Counted from the stretch's first letter, positions 9,787-17,918 are shown. The stretch is 64,000 bases of DNA from Rhodopseudomonas palustris (GCF_003031265.1 NZ_CP019966.1:2914001-2978000), one strand, 5' to 3'. Made by a program: numbers and translations. Notes: generated from the letters alone by a model not told the origin.

Positions 9787-10259
9787 TCGCCCGCGCCGCG
9801 CACTACGCGGCGCTCGCCTGCGCGCCTGTGCTGGCGCACGACGGGCCGATTCAATAGCTTGATCGAGCGACCAGCCCCTCACGCTTGAATTCAGGCATTA
9901 GTTTGACGCCGTTGGGCGACGACCTCTGCTCGATGCTCAGAGATCATGGCTAGACGCCGTTCATACTAAGCAGGCTCTCGCCTTGTCAGGAAAACCCGTC
10001 GTCAGGGACATGAACTAACCATTTTCCTGACAGATCAAGCTCGAAGTTCTGACTGATACCCGGCGAATCCATAGGGGGATGGCACGGGCGTGGAGCGTAG
10101 TTAGTCGGGCAGGGTGAAACCAGCCATGCGGTTGTGGTACTTCACGGGATCTACTCGTGGAGTATCATGTCCCTTGGGGGTGGGCCTCACTATGTTGATG
10201 TATCATTTGATCGTTGACATCAAGGAGAAGCAAACGGGCGATCGTTCGGAGAGTATGAG
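9787..10259. other. gene-free stretch with an 11-base inverted repeat
   Basis: 473 bases between tgt and the AraC-type gene. A G/C hairpin GCGCCGCG-CACTA-CGCGGCGC at 9793-9813 may end the queA-tgt transcript, though no T run follows. An 11-base perfect inverted repeat, TGTCAGGAAAA (9984-9994) and TTTTCCTGACA (10022-10032), flanks a 27-base spacer. A frame open from 9902 to a TAA near 10016 could be a gene remnant, but I recognise no family in it. The rest shows no convincing coding frame. Confidence 0.5.
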
Positions 10260-11306
10260 ATGCCGAAGACGGCCAATTCAGATCGCTTGCTCAAGCCTGC
10301 GCGTTTCTCGACGGCAGACCTTTCCAGCCAAGATCGGTTCGACGCCTGGCGAGAGAAGCTGCGCGATGTTGCAGATCTCGAGCCAAACTCTGCCAAATCG
10401 CTGACACGGCCTGTGGAATTGGCGACGTGGGATCTGGGCGCCATCGCGGTTTGCCAGGAGAAGAACCCCGGGGCCAAGTTCAAGCGGGATACGCAAGCCG
10501 TTCGCCGGGCGCTCGCTGACCATTGGTATCTCTATCTCTTGAAGTCTGGATCGAATTGCACGATCGCTGGCGATCGTAAGGCGGCCGGAAACGCGAGCGA
10601 ACGATTTGGTCAAATCGGATTCTACTCGCTGGGGCAGGCCTGCCACGGTGAGATGAATGATATCGAGACGTTGATGGTGTTCATTCCGCGCGATTTGTTT
10701 GCAAAGGACGCGGCGGCAATAGACAAGCTCAACAACAGCATCCTTCAGTCTCCGCTTGCCTCCTTGCTTTCGGACTACCTTCTGGCGCTCGAGCGGCAAT
10801 TGGCGCATGTGAAACAGGACGACGCTCCAGGTATCGCTAAGGCGACAGAGGCGATGCTGTCTGCGTGTCTTGTGCCGGGCTCACGAAGCCTTGGTGAGGC
10901 CCGCGATGGAGTGGTGATGGGCCTGGTCGAGCGGGCCAGGCGCATCGTCAGAGCGCAGCTTGCAAATCCGAGGTTGTCTCCTGCAACTCTTGCGAGCGGG
11001 CTCGGCGTATCGCGTAGCCTGCTATACCGGCTGTTTGAGCCGCACGGAGGCGTAGCCGCTTACATCAGGAATTATCGGCTCGGGCAGGCTTGTCGAGCTC
11101 TCAGTGATCCAAACGAGACGAGACGGATTGCCCAGATTGCCCTTAGCGTCGGGTTTGTTAGTCCACAGGAATTCAGCCGTGCGTTCCGAGCGCAATATGG
11201 CTGTAGCCCATCTGACGCGCGAGCCGATCGGATTCCCCTGATGGCGGCAGGTCGTGCGGGCGGCGAGGGCGGAAGGTCCCTCGATATCTTCCTTCGCATG
11301 ACCTGA
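10260..11306 (+). CDS. AraC-family transcriptional regulator
   Basis: A 348-residue regulator. The N-terminal part (about residues 15-200) looks like the AraC-binding-like domain found with this family (FSTADLSSQDRFDAWRE at the front). The C-terminal part (about 220-315) is the double helix-turn-helix: SPATLASGLGVSRSLLYRLF for the first HTH, and IAQIALSVGFVSPQEFSRAF followed by YGCSP for the second. About 30 extra residues follow. Base use is less GC-rich than the flanking housekeeping genes, and it is isolated in its own transcription unit. The inducer and target are unknown; no metabolic gene lies next to it in the same direction. Confidence 0.88.
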   Translation: MPKTANSDRLLKPARFSTADLSSQDRFDAWREKLRDVADLEPNSAKSLTRPVELATWDLGAIAVCQEKNPGAKFKRDTQAVRRALADHWYLYLLKSGSNCTIAGDRKAAGNASERFGQIGFYSLGQACHGEMNDIETLMVFIPRDLFAKDAAAIDKLNNSILQSPLASLLSDYLLALERQLAHVKQDDAPGIAKATEAMLSACLVPGSRSLGEARDGVVMGLVERARRIVRAQLANPRLSPATLASGLGVSRSLLYRLFEPHGGVAAYIRNYRLGQACRALSDPNETRRIAQIALSVGFVSPQEFSRAFRAQYGCSPSDARADRIPLMAAGRAGGEGGRSLDIFLRMT

Positions 11307-11488
11307 CCGACGAAGGATGATCGTCGTCTTGGCTGCCTGGTGGAAGGATTAACAATTCCATACGCTGGGATTGGGCGGCATTTGACATGCCGTCATTTCT
11401 TTCTTCCCAAAGCGCACGCAACGTCGGAGCCGGCATTGAGCTGCCTTGAGGCCAATTGCTACCAGCAGGCTCGTCCCAGATTGTGAGT

Positions 11489-12589
11489 TCAACGTTCGAG
11501 GGCAACCGTCTCGAACGCTGACACGAGTGCGGTTTCGAGCCTCGTCGTCATCTGGAGCAGGATGTTGTAGGCCTGCTGACGAGGCATCGGAGGCTTGTAC
11601 GACCGTTCCTCAATCAGCGCACCGAAGATGTCGGCGATGGTCAGCATTCGAACGATGTCGCTGATCTCACTGCCGGACAGCCGATCGGGGTACCCGCTGC
11701 CGTCGAGATACTCGTGGTGGTGCCTTACACCGTCGAGAATTTCAGGCGTCACGCGGGGATTGTCCTGTAATGCATCGAAGCCAATCGAGGGGTGCCGTTC
11801 GATGATCAGTCGTTCCTGGGGCTCGAGTCGGCCTGGTTTGTCCAGAATGCTGAGCGGGATCTTTGCTTTTCCAATATCGTGCAGCATGGCCGCCAGATGA
11901 AGCGTTCGAAGATCAGCGTGCCGAAGCCCAAGGCTGATGCCAAAGTCCACCAACACGCCGCTCACCAGGAGGACGTGCTGATAGGTGGCCTTATGATGAC
12001 GGCGAACGACGCCGAGCCAGCCAGAGAGGCCGTGGCGATTGAGGCAGCTGATGGTCGAATCGGCGCAGTCTTGAAGTCCATCGATGTCCACGAGTTCGCC
12101 ATTGCTCATGGCCGTGAACGAAGCTTCCAACATTTGGGCGCTATGCTGTGCCGCGGCCTCGGTCTCGGCATTCGGATTCTGGGCAGCGGAATCGCGCAAG
12201 AACCGGTGAAGCGACGTCATCGACTGATCGACGATCAGGACGTGTGTCGCCCCCAATGCGTATGCTTGGGCTGATGCGGGATGGATGCGATCCTCGATCA
12301 GGAAGATGCGCTGCGTGACGCCCCGGTTCTGATCCAGAAACTTACGAATTGCAAAGATGGTCTCGACCGATTTGAGGTCAGCCCAGACGATGAGCTGATC
12401 GTCCGAGGACAGTCGGGCGCAGGTCTTCGGCAGTGTCGCGTATTGGACGTTGATATGCCTCTGCAACGCTTGCTTGAGCCTCTTCGTGCGGGCCGACGAG
12501 TCGGTGATGACCGTGATCCGGGCGGGAGAACTCGCTGGTGTGCGATCAGTGAATCGTAAAGCTGTCGCAGTAACGGTCTTCGAGCTCAT
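11489..12589 (-). CDS. HD-GYP c-di-GMP phosphodiesterase with a receiver-like N-terminus
   Basis: HD-GYP proteins hydrolyse c-di-GMP to pGpG and GMP. Residues about 20-135 resemble a receiver fold (ITVITDSS, IVWADLKS, IFLIED, THVLIVDQ) but I see no clear phosphoacceptor pocket. Residues about 195-345 are the HD-GYP domain: YQHVLLVSG, the metal pair in MLHDIGK (His237-Asp238), RHHHEYLDGSGYP with the GYP triad at 299-301, and TIADIFGAL. The start at 12589 (MSSKTV) overlaps the upstream hemerythrin gene by 44 bases; an upstream ATG at 12676 would add 29 residues of atypical sequence. It is the last gene of a three-gene module with two hemerythrin proteins and probably removes the signal made by the first gene. 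Confidence 0.88.
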   Translation of the reverse strand: MSSKTVTATALRFTDRTPASSPARITVITDSSARTKRLKQALQRHINVQYATLPKTCARLSSDDQLIVWADLKSVETIFAIRKFLDQNRGVTQRIFLIEDRIHPASAQAYALGATHVLIVDQSMTSLHRFLRDSAAQNPNAETEAAAQHSAQMLEASFTAMSNGELVDIDGLQDCADSTISCLNRHGLSGWLGVVRRHHKATYQHVLLVSGVLVDFGISLGLRHADLRTLHLAAMLHDIGKAKIPLSILDKPGRLEPQERLIIERHPSIGFDALQDNPRVTPEILDGVRHHHEYLDGSGYPDRLSGSEISDIVRMLTIADIFGALIEERSYKPPMPRQQAYNILLQMTTRLETALVSAFETVALER

Positions 12590-13028
12590 TGTCGGCTTGC
12601 CAAATGCGGTTATCGGAACTGATGGTGGGGGCCAAGTACGGTTGCATCTCGAGGTCTGACGCCAGGGCGTGGTCAAGAATCCATCGATGAAAGAAGCCTT
12701 TCAGCTGAAATCGCATGGCACTCGACACCTTCTCGGCAGCCGTTTCGAGCTCGCGTAGAAGCAGGTCAATTTCATTCAGCAGATCGATATGTTCATCGCG
12801 ATGGGCGTCCCGATTGGGAAAGTCGAGAAGCTCCTGCAGATGCTCTTCGCGAGCGAAGTGCGCTTCGGCTAGAGTTCGGAGTTCTCGGGTTGCTGCGAGG
12901 ATCTGGACTGCGTCTTCGTTGTCGCCCAGTAGGCTGTAGATGGAACTGATGGCTTGAATGATGGCCCTGTGGTCCTCATCAATAATGCCATTGTCTATCG
13001 CGTGAGATGGTTTCCAAGTGATCGTCAT
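12546..13028 (-). CDS. stand-alone bacteriohemerythrin
   Basis: A 160-residue hemerythrin, a four-helix bundle that binds O2 (or NO) at a di-iron centre. Starting at 13028 (MTITWKPSH), the ligand set can be read directly: His20 in IDEDHRAI, His57 and Glu61 in HFAREE, His76 and His80 in AHRDEH, and His120 and Asp125 in DHALASD. All seven ligands are present. About 30 residues follow the domain. An upstream start at 13115 exists, but the domain begins at MTITW. It sits between a GGDEF-hemerythrin gene and an HD-GYP gene that it overlaps, which suggests a soluble O2 buffer or sensor for a c-di-GMP switch. Confidence 0.88.
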   Translation of the reverse strand: MTITWKPSHAIDNGIIDEDHRAIIQAISSIYSLLGDNEDAVQILAATRELRTLAEAHFAREEHLQELLDFPNRDAHRDEHIDLLNEIDLLLRELETAAEKVSSAMRFQLKGFFHRWILDHALASDLEMQPYLAPTISSDNRIWQADNELEDRYCDSFTIH

Positions 13029-13096
13029 GGGAGCGGTTCCACTGGTGCAGAGCTTGGAGTCTGGCGGATGGAGTTTTTTGCAGTAGGGTGCGTTCT

Positions 13097-14593
13097 TCAT
13101 CCGGGGGAAGCGCACTTCTCGTGCTTAGGCCGGGGTCCTCCGTTTGCGTGGCTTGAAGTTTGAGTGACGATTGCGAAGAAGCGTCGGTCATCGTGCATGA
13201 GGTGGCCGAGAACGACCGACTGGATGATGAAGTCGCTCAGGTGGTCGCGTGGCTGTTGCCCGGCCAGAACGGCGCACACCCGGTCCTTCAGCTCGGCAAG
13301 AAGGCGCGTGTGTTCGGCGATGTGAGCGTCGAGCTCTTCGTAGCCATGTGCTCGCAGGACAGCCTCTTCGCTGGCAAAATGCTTGGTAACCGCCGCGACG
13401 ATAGATCGTGCGATGCGATCACAGTCTCCACCGTCAGCACCGCAGGCGAGGTACTTGTTGGCCAGATCGAAGAGCGCGCGGTGTTGTGTATCGATGGTCA
13501 GGTGCCCGCAGCTATAGGAGTCGTGCCAAACGAGGGGGGTGGGCGACCGAATCTGCCGACTTGGAGCGCTCTCATCGATAGGAGGCGCTTGAGTCTGAGA
13601 CGCACGTTTCGCAGCGTACATCCAGTGGTCGGCTTTCTCGAATAGCGTCTCTGCGGTATCGCCCGTGTTCCATTCGGATGCTCCGATGGAGACGCTCAAC
13701 CGTCCGATCGTCTGCTTTGTGGAGCGCCGGTAGAGCTTACGTTGCGTGATTTGAGTGCTAATTCGTTCGCCCATGGCGAGTGCATCGTGAAGCGATTGCT
13801 CAGGCAAAATCGTCGCGAATTCATCGCCGCCGACACGGCATACAAGCTCGCCGTCGCGAACGCTGTCCTGCAACGTTCTGGCGATCAGCCGAAGGATGTC
13901 GTCTCCGACGGCGTGGCCGTACGTGTCGTTGAAATCCTTGAAATGGTTCACGTCGATCAGAAGCAGCGACAGCGGTTCGTCCTCGGTCGCTCGCGGCAAT
14001 GTGCGTGACAAAGTGAGGTCGAATAGCTTCCGGTTGCCGACGCCGGTCAGAGGGTCGGTCATTGCATCCTTGCGGACATCGTCGAGTTGTTGCTGAAGAG
14101 CCGCGACTCGTTCCGCGGCCAATTGCAGTTGCTGGACCAGCAGCGCATTCGTTGAACTGATGTGTTCAGTCCACGCGATGATCTTGTCGATCGCGAACCG
14201 AGCGCTGCCGCTCGTAGACTCGAGCTGCAGCACATGACCGGCGGTTGCGAGCACGTGTTGGTAATGCGCCGTCGCCGTCGACGCGGTCGTGATCGCGGTG
14301 GCGATGCTGGTGGTTTGGTCGCGAACGGACTCGCCGATCGAGTCGATGCGCCCGGCGGTCGAACGAGCGGAGAGGTGGGTTTGGTGGAGCCGTGCGAGAT
14401 CGCGTGCCGTGGGGCTGCAGGTCTGTGCGGTCAACGCATCAAACGCGGTACTCAATGATTTGTGTGAGCCGAGGAAGTACACAAAAAGGACTTCGTAAAT
14501 CTCCGGATTGAGAGGCAGATTGAGCTCTGTTGCTTTCTGAATAGCTTTCTGTGAAAGCTGATCTGTCCAAGATCGGTCGAGTGCAGAGTACAT
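13097..14593 (-). CDS. diguanylate cyclase with C-terminal hemerythrin domain
   Basis: A 498-residue protein predicted to make c-di-GMP in response to O2, NO or redox state. Residues 1-175 are helical, with a likely coiled coil (ALLVQQLQLAAERVAALQQQ) leading into the cyclase. The GGDEF domain (about 176-335) has MTDPLTGVGNRKLF, LLIDVNHFKDFNDTYGH and the intact signature RVGGDEF (255-259). The inhibitory RxxD site reads Arg246-Asp-Gly-Glu249, that is RxxE. The hemerythrin domain (about 355-475) has IDTQHRALF, HFASEE, HIAEH and HLMHDD, so the di-iron ligand set looks complete. Vibrio cholerae has a comparable hemerythrin-cyclase with the domains in the opposite order. This gene leads the module. 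Confidence 0.9.
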   Translation of the reverse strand: MYSALDRSWTDQLSQKAIQKATELNLPLNPEIYEVLFVYFLGSHKSLSTAFDALTAQTCSPTARDLARLHQTHLSARSTAGRIDSIGESVRDQTTSIATAITTASTATAHYQHVLATAGHVLQLESTSGSARFAIDKIIAWTEHISSTNALLVQQLQLAAERVAALQQQLDDVRKDAMTDPLTGVGNRKLFDLTLSRTLPRATEDEPLSLLLIDVNHFKDFNDTYGHAVGDDILRLIARTLQDSVRDGELVCRVGGDEFATILPEQSLHDALAMGERISTQITQRKLYRRSTKQTIGRLSVSIGASEWNTGDTAETLFEKADHWMYAAKRASQTQAPPIDESAPSRQIRSPTPLVWHDSYSCGHLTIDTQHRALFDLANKYLACGADGGDCDRIARSIVAAVTKHFASEEAVLRAHGYEELDAHIAEHTRLLAELKDRVCAVLAGQQPRDHLSDFIIQSVVLGHLMHDDRRFFAIVTQTSSHANGGPRPKHEKCASPG

Positions 14594-15262
14594 TTTAGCC
14601 GTTCGCTATTATGCCGAGTGCCAACCGACGCGATGAGTGGTCTGCGAGCCGGCGCGCATGGTGTGATTGCGCGGAGGGTCGGTCCTCATCCCCGGAAATC
14701 GGGAGCGTCAGGATCAGATGCTAAGAAGGGGATTGCTGTCGGGAACTTAATGGAAGACGGGTGGAAGCGGGCCCGCTTTGCAATGCGTCTTTTAGAAGTG
14801 GCAATCCGTCCCAATCTTTGGGTGCCCAATCGCGGATGGCGTCGCGTTGGATCGGGAATCAGCGCGGTTCATTCGGCCTGTATCGCAGGCAATTGGCGGT
14901 GCAGACGTTCGGTTGCGAAAGCCAGAGAGGATTGGTTTACCGGCACAAGCGCGGAACAAAGAGAAGCGCCGATGGCACCACGTCGAGAAAATTGGGAGCG
15001 TGAGGGCGATCGTAGCTTGTTTGTCCTAACAGAGTGCTGGACCTAGTCTCCCGGCAATATCGCCACTCAGCGGGCGGGGGCAATGCGCGTTGAGCACCAG
15101 GGCGCGAGGAGCGGCGGAGCAGGCTGATGAGCTGATGGGCCATCCCGCAGTGTTGCCGATGTCGAGGCGTCGATCTTTAGGTGACCGTTCCCGTCGTCAT
15201 CGGATGTGGTCCGATGCGGCCGGGAACGATCCCTGATATGAGCGCCTGATCGGTTCGCCCGA
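14594..15262. other. long gene-free stretch with a nested hairpin
   Basis: About 670 bases between the GGDEF-hemerythrin gene and a small minus-strand gene. One plus-strand frame of 142 codons crosses it (14618-15046), but its composition is unlike a protein and I recognise no family. The clear structure is at 15187-15227: GTTCCCG pairs with CGGGAAC around an inner CATCGGA-TGTGG-TCCGATG hairpin. This could be a terminator or processing site for the flanking units, or part of an RNA. The stretch must hold the promoter of the hemerythrin module. Confidence 0.45.
15187..15227. repeat. nested inverted repeat (stem-loop)
   Basis: The outer arms GTTCCCG (15187-15193) and CGGGAAC (15221-15227) enclose inner arms CATCGGA (15198-15204) and TCCGATG (15210-15216) with a 5-base loop. 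A 4-base bulge separates the arms on each side. No T run follows. It lies downstream of the minus-strand gene at 15263-15478, so it could stabilise the 3' end of that transcript. Confidence 0.45.
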
Positions 15263-15478
15263 TTAGTTGCAGGAAAACCGTTTCACCGAGTGCTTGGTGA
15301 CGAAACCATAGCCGCAGGTGTCGCAGGTCCACAGATAGCTCACGACGCTTTCGGTGAGATAGGCCGATGCTTCGGCTGCGACCATCGAGTCGGCGCAGAC
15401 CGGGCAGGTGGGGAGATCGCTGCCGCGTGGTGCGGGACGAGGAACGTTGGTCGACAGGACTTCAGCAATCGCCGGCAT
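15263..15478 (-). CDS. small zinc-ribbon-like protein
   Basis: A 71-residue protein starting MPAIAEVL at 15478, chosen because GAGGAGGTCACG lies just upstream as a strong ribosome binding site. Two CxxC pairs (LPTCPVCADS near residue 26 and WTCDTCGYGF near residue 52) are spaced like a small zinc ribbon. A single cysteine also sits near the C-terminus (FSCN). I do not recognise a named family. The strong binding site and paired cysteines argue it is a real gene, perhaps a small DNA- or protein-binding accessory. Confidence 0.7.
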   Translation of the reverse strand: MPAIAEVLSTNVPRPAPRGSDLPTCPVCADSMVAAEASAYLTESVVSYLWTCDTCGYGFVTKHSVKRFSCN

Positions 15479-15902
15479 CGTGACCTCCTCATCTTCCAAA
15501 AGCGTTGGACCTGATTGATTGAATGGCCTGAGAGTTCGAATGAACTGAAACGTCAGGCATGTGTTCGACTGAAGTGATCACCACCTCAGTTGCTCGAACT
15601 ATACACTAGGAACTCTGACGATGTCGCAACACAAATGCGTTCGTTTTGAGAAATTCGATTCTGCACTGCACGCCTCGCGCGCGCTTTGCTCCCGACATCT
15701 CGATTGCGAACGTGCTCGTTAGCGATTCAATTACTATTGCGGCCCGCAAGAGGGCGTGATCAACCGTAAGAAATTCCGTCACAGCTGAGTCTTGTGCGCC
15801 GCGATGCGCGGCTTTTGTTCAGCTGTCGCGGAGTGTGCTCGCCGGTCATTCGACGAGTCTCGTCAACGCCTTAAGTCTGCTCAACCTGCCGAGAAAACCG
15901 CC
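15479..15902. other. intergenic region with a GTTCGA/TCGAAC inverted repeat
   Basis: 424 bases between divergently transcribed small genes. At 15563-15599 GTTCGA and TCGAAC flank an imperfect CTGAAGTG/CACCTCAG stem. It lies about 85 bases upstream of the zinc-ribbon gene start and could be an operator. The rest is relatively A/T-rich and shows no credible coding frame. Confidence 0.4.
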
Positions 15903-16148
15903 ATGTCGCAGCCGCCCCGCCGCCCCCGCACGTTGAACGATGCCCGCACCGAGGCGGAGGCCGCCTTCAAGAAGGTCACCGCCAAGCCGGTGGAAGCGCC
16001 GCCGAAGCGTCAGGCAGTGCCGGGCGTGAAGGAGATGGTGTCGCTGCGGATTGATCAGGCCGTGCTGGAACACTTCCAGGAGGGCGGCCCGGGCTGGCAG
16101 GACCGCATCAACGCCGCGCTGCGCAAGGCCGCCGGCCTCGACGGCTAG
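15903..16148 (+). CDS. orphan BrnA-like antitoxin
   Basis: An 81-residue protein from ATG 15903 (MSQPPRRPRT). The C-terminal half, VSLRIDQAVLEHFQEGGPGW followed by QDRINAALRKAAG, is the ribbon-helix-helix pattern of the BrnA antitoxin family. In a BrnTA system BrnA binds DNA and neutralises the RNase BrnT, whose gene normally lies immediately upstream. Here the 420 bases upstream hold no such frame, and the gene downstream is a transporter on the other strand. It is therefore an orphan antitoxin-like regulator, perhaps a remnant or a stand-alone DNA-binding protein. Its stop overlaps the stop of the convergent transporter gene by 4 bases. Confidence 0.72.
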   Translation: MSQPPRRPRTLNDARTEAEAAFKKVTAKPVEAPPKRQAVPGVKEMVSLRIDQAVLEHFQEGGPGWQDRINAALRKAAGLDG

Positions 16149-17034
16149 CGCGTATTCCGGATCGGGGCCGCGGCGGGCGGCCGCGGTCCGCCGCGCAGAT
16201 TGAGCAGGTTGCCGGTCAGGATCAGCGCGGCGCCGATCACCGTGTAGGCGTCGAGCCGCTCGCCATACAGCAGCCAGCCCGCGGTTGCCGAGAGCGGCAC
16301 CCGCAGGAAGTCCATCGGCACCACGATGGTGGCGTCCGCGTAAGTCAGCGCCCGCGCCATGCAGTAGTGCGAGAACGTGCCGCAGAACGCGATGATCACG
16401 ATCCAGGCCCAGACATAGGCCGACGGCCATTGCCACAGCCACAGCGCCGGCACCAGGCCGGCGGCGCTCTGGATGATCAGCATCCAGAAGATGATCGCGA
16501 GCGTGCTCTCGGTGCGGGTCAGCGACTTCATCAGTGTGACCGAAATGCCGAAGCCGACGGCCGCGCCGAGTGCGATCAATTGTCCCGGGTCGACCGACGA
16601 GGTGGCGGGACGGACGATCACCACGACGCCGATCAGCCCGAGCACGACCGCGGTGATCTTCCAGACGTTCATGTGTTCGCCGAGGAAGGTCGCGGCCAGG
16701 ATCGCGATCCAGATCGGCATGGTGAACTCGATCGACACCACCTGGCCGATCGAATCAGTGTCAGCGCGTAGAACCAGCCGATCTGCGCGGCGTAGTGCAC
16801 CAGGTTGCGGCTCAGATGCGCGAGCGGCCGTGCCGTCGCCATCGCGGTCAGCCCGCCGGCCTTGTGGATCAGCGGGTACAGCATCGCGAAGCCGATCAGC
16901 GAGCGCAGTTCCATCACTTGAAACACGCTCAATTCGCGCAGCGTCTCGCGGCCGGCGACGGCGACGATCACCATCAGCGCGAGCCAGCCGGCCATCCACA
17001 GCGCGGCCTTCAACATCGAGGGAGAGCGGGTCAT
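16145..17034 (-). pseudogene. DMT-family (EamA) transporter, frameshifted
   Basis: The product would be a drug/metabolite-type permease of about 296 residues with ten membrane spans. The N-terminal part starts at 17034 (MTRSPSMLKAALWMAGWLAL) and reads through four spans to IGWFYALTLI. At about 16752 the frame breaks. The continuation GQVVSIEFTMPIWIAILAAT and the rest to 16145 lies one frame over. Restoring one base (CTGATTCGATC read as CTGATTCCGATC) would rejoin the frames and give the usual proline at that point. The gene therefore has a one-base deletion, either a real inactivation or a sequence error. Both halves otherwise look intact, so the event is recent. It is convergent with the BrnA-like gene. 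Confidence 0.85.
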
Positions 17035-17222
17035 CGCGGCGGTTTGGCTCGTTGATGGCGTCGGCGTTTCCTGAGGTCGCTCTATCTTCGACAACGGCAG
17101 GCTTGGCAACCGCCGCGCCGCAGAGGCCTGCCTGCGGCCGCTGCGGTTGATTTCCGCCGCCGCTTGTGCGCGCAATTGCCGTCAAAGCGGCGAACAAGCC
17201 GGTGACCAAGGGAGGATCGACG

Positions 17223-17624
17223 ATGCGGGTGCTGCAACCGGATGGATGGGCCAAGCCGCGAGGCTTCGCGCACGGCGTCGCCTTCAACGGTCCCGGTCAG
17301 TGGCTGGTGCTGGCGGGCCAGACCGGCACCAATGATCAGGGCGAGTACGAATCAGACGATCTCGCCGCGCAAGTCGGCGCCGCGCTGCGCCGCGTGACCC
17401 GGCTGCTGGCGGAGGCTGGCGCCGGCCCAGAGCACATCGTACGGCTGACTTGGTATCTCACCAGCCGCGCCGAATACGAGGCCGCTGGGACCGGAATCGG
17501 TGCGGCCTGGAAGGAGACGCTGGGCCGGCACTTTCCGCCGTCGACGCTGCTCTATATCGGCGGGCTGGTCGATCCCCGGGCCAAGGTCGAGCTCGAGGTG
17601 ACGGCGTTCGTGCCGGCGCGGTGA
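17223..17624 (+). CDS. RidA/YjgF-family protein
   Basis: A 133-residue protein from ATG 17223 (MRVLQPDGWAKPRGFAHGVA), preceded by AGGGAGGATCGACG. RidA-family proteins are trimeric enamine/imine deaminases or related binding proteins. The family pattern is visible as WLVLAGQTGTNDQGEYES, IVRLTWYLTSRAEYEA, and a C-terminal PPSTLLYIGGLVDPRAKVEL. The usual C-terminal Arg of the active RidA subclass (vEVda.A) is less clear, as the protein reads LVDPRAKVELEVTAFVP. It may belong to one of the Rid2-7 groups rather than classic RidA. Confidence 0.85.
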   Translation: MRVLQPDGWAKPRGFAHGVAFNGPGQWLVLAGQTGTNDQGEYESDDLAAQVGAALRRVTRLLAEAGAGPEHIVRLTWYLTSRAEYEAAGTGIGAAWKETLGRHFPPSTLLYIGGLVDPRAKVELEVTAFVPAR

Positions 17625-17714
17625 CGCAGCCTGGGCGACTTAGCCTTGCGGATGCTTGCCAGCGCGGCCGGTTTCGGCCAATGAGCCGCGAGCTTTTCCA
17701 AGGAGTTTCGTTCG

Positions 17715-17918
17715 ATGACCCAGCGCTCGACCTCGGCCGATTTCGTCACCGCCTTCGCCACCGGCTGGCCGGAGGCTCAGCCGGAGGTGATGATTCTGTC
17801 GCTGACCACCCAGAAGGGCGTGCAGGACTTCGCCTTGACCAAGGAGCAGGCGCTGCTGGTCGCCAAGACCATCAAGCGCACCGCGACCGCGCTGGCCGCG
17901 CCGAAGGCGAGGGCCTGA
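17715..17918 (+). CDS. small protein of unknown function
   Basis: A 67-residue protein, MTQRSTSADFVTAFATGWPE at the start, preceded by AAGGAGTTTCGTTCG. It has no signal peptide, membrane segment or cysteine. It reads as a small alpha/beta protein with a helical end (ALTKEQALLVAKTIKRTATA). It stands about 90 bases after the RidA gene in the same direction and convergent with pucBA. I do not recognise a family. The good ribosome binding site supports it. Confidence 0.6.
   Translation: MTQRSTSADFVTAFATGWPEAQPEVMILSLTTQKGVQDFALTKEQALLVAKTIKRTATALAAPKARA

Noticed and set aside
10114..10404. A 96-codon plus-strand frame before and into the AraC gene.
   Set aside because: It overlaps the start of the clear AraC gene in another frame and has no recognisable features.
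14618..15046. A 142-codon plus-strand frame in the gap upstream of the hemerythrin module.
   Set aside because: Composition (many Trp, Arg, Gly, scattered Cys) is not protein-like, two other frames are also open here, and no family is recognised. Left as non-coding.
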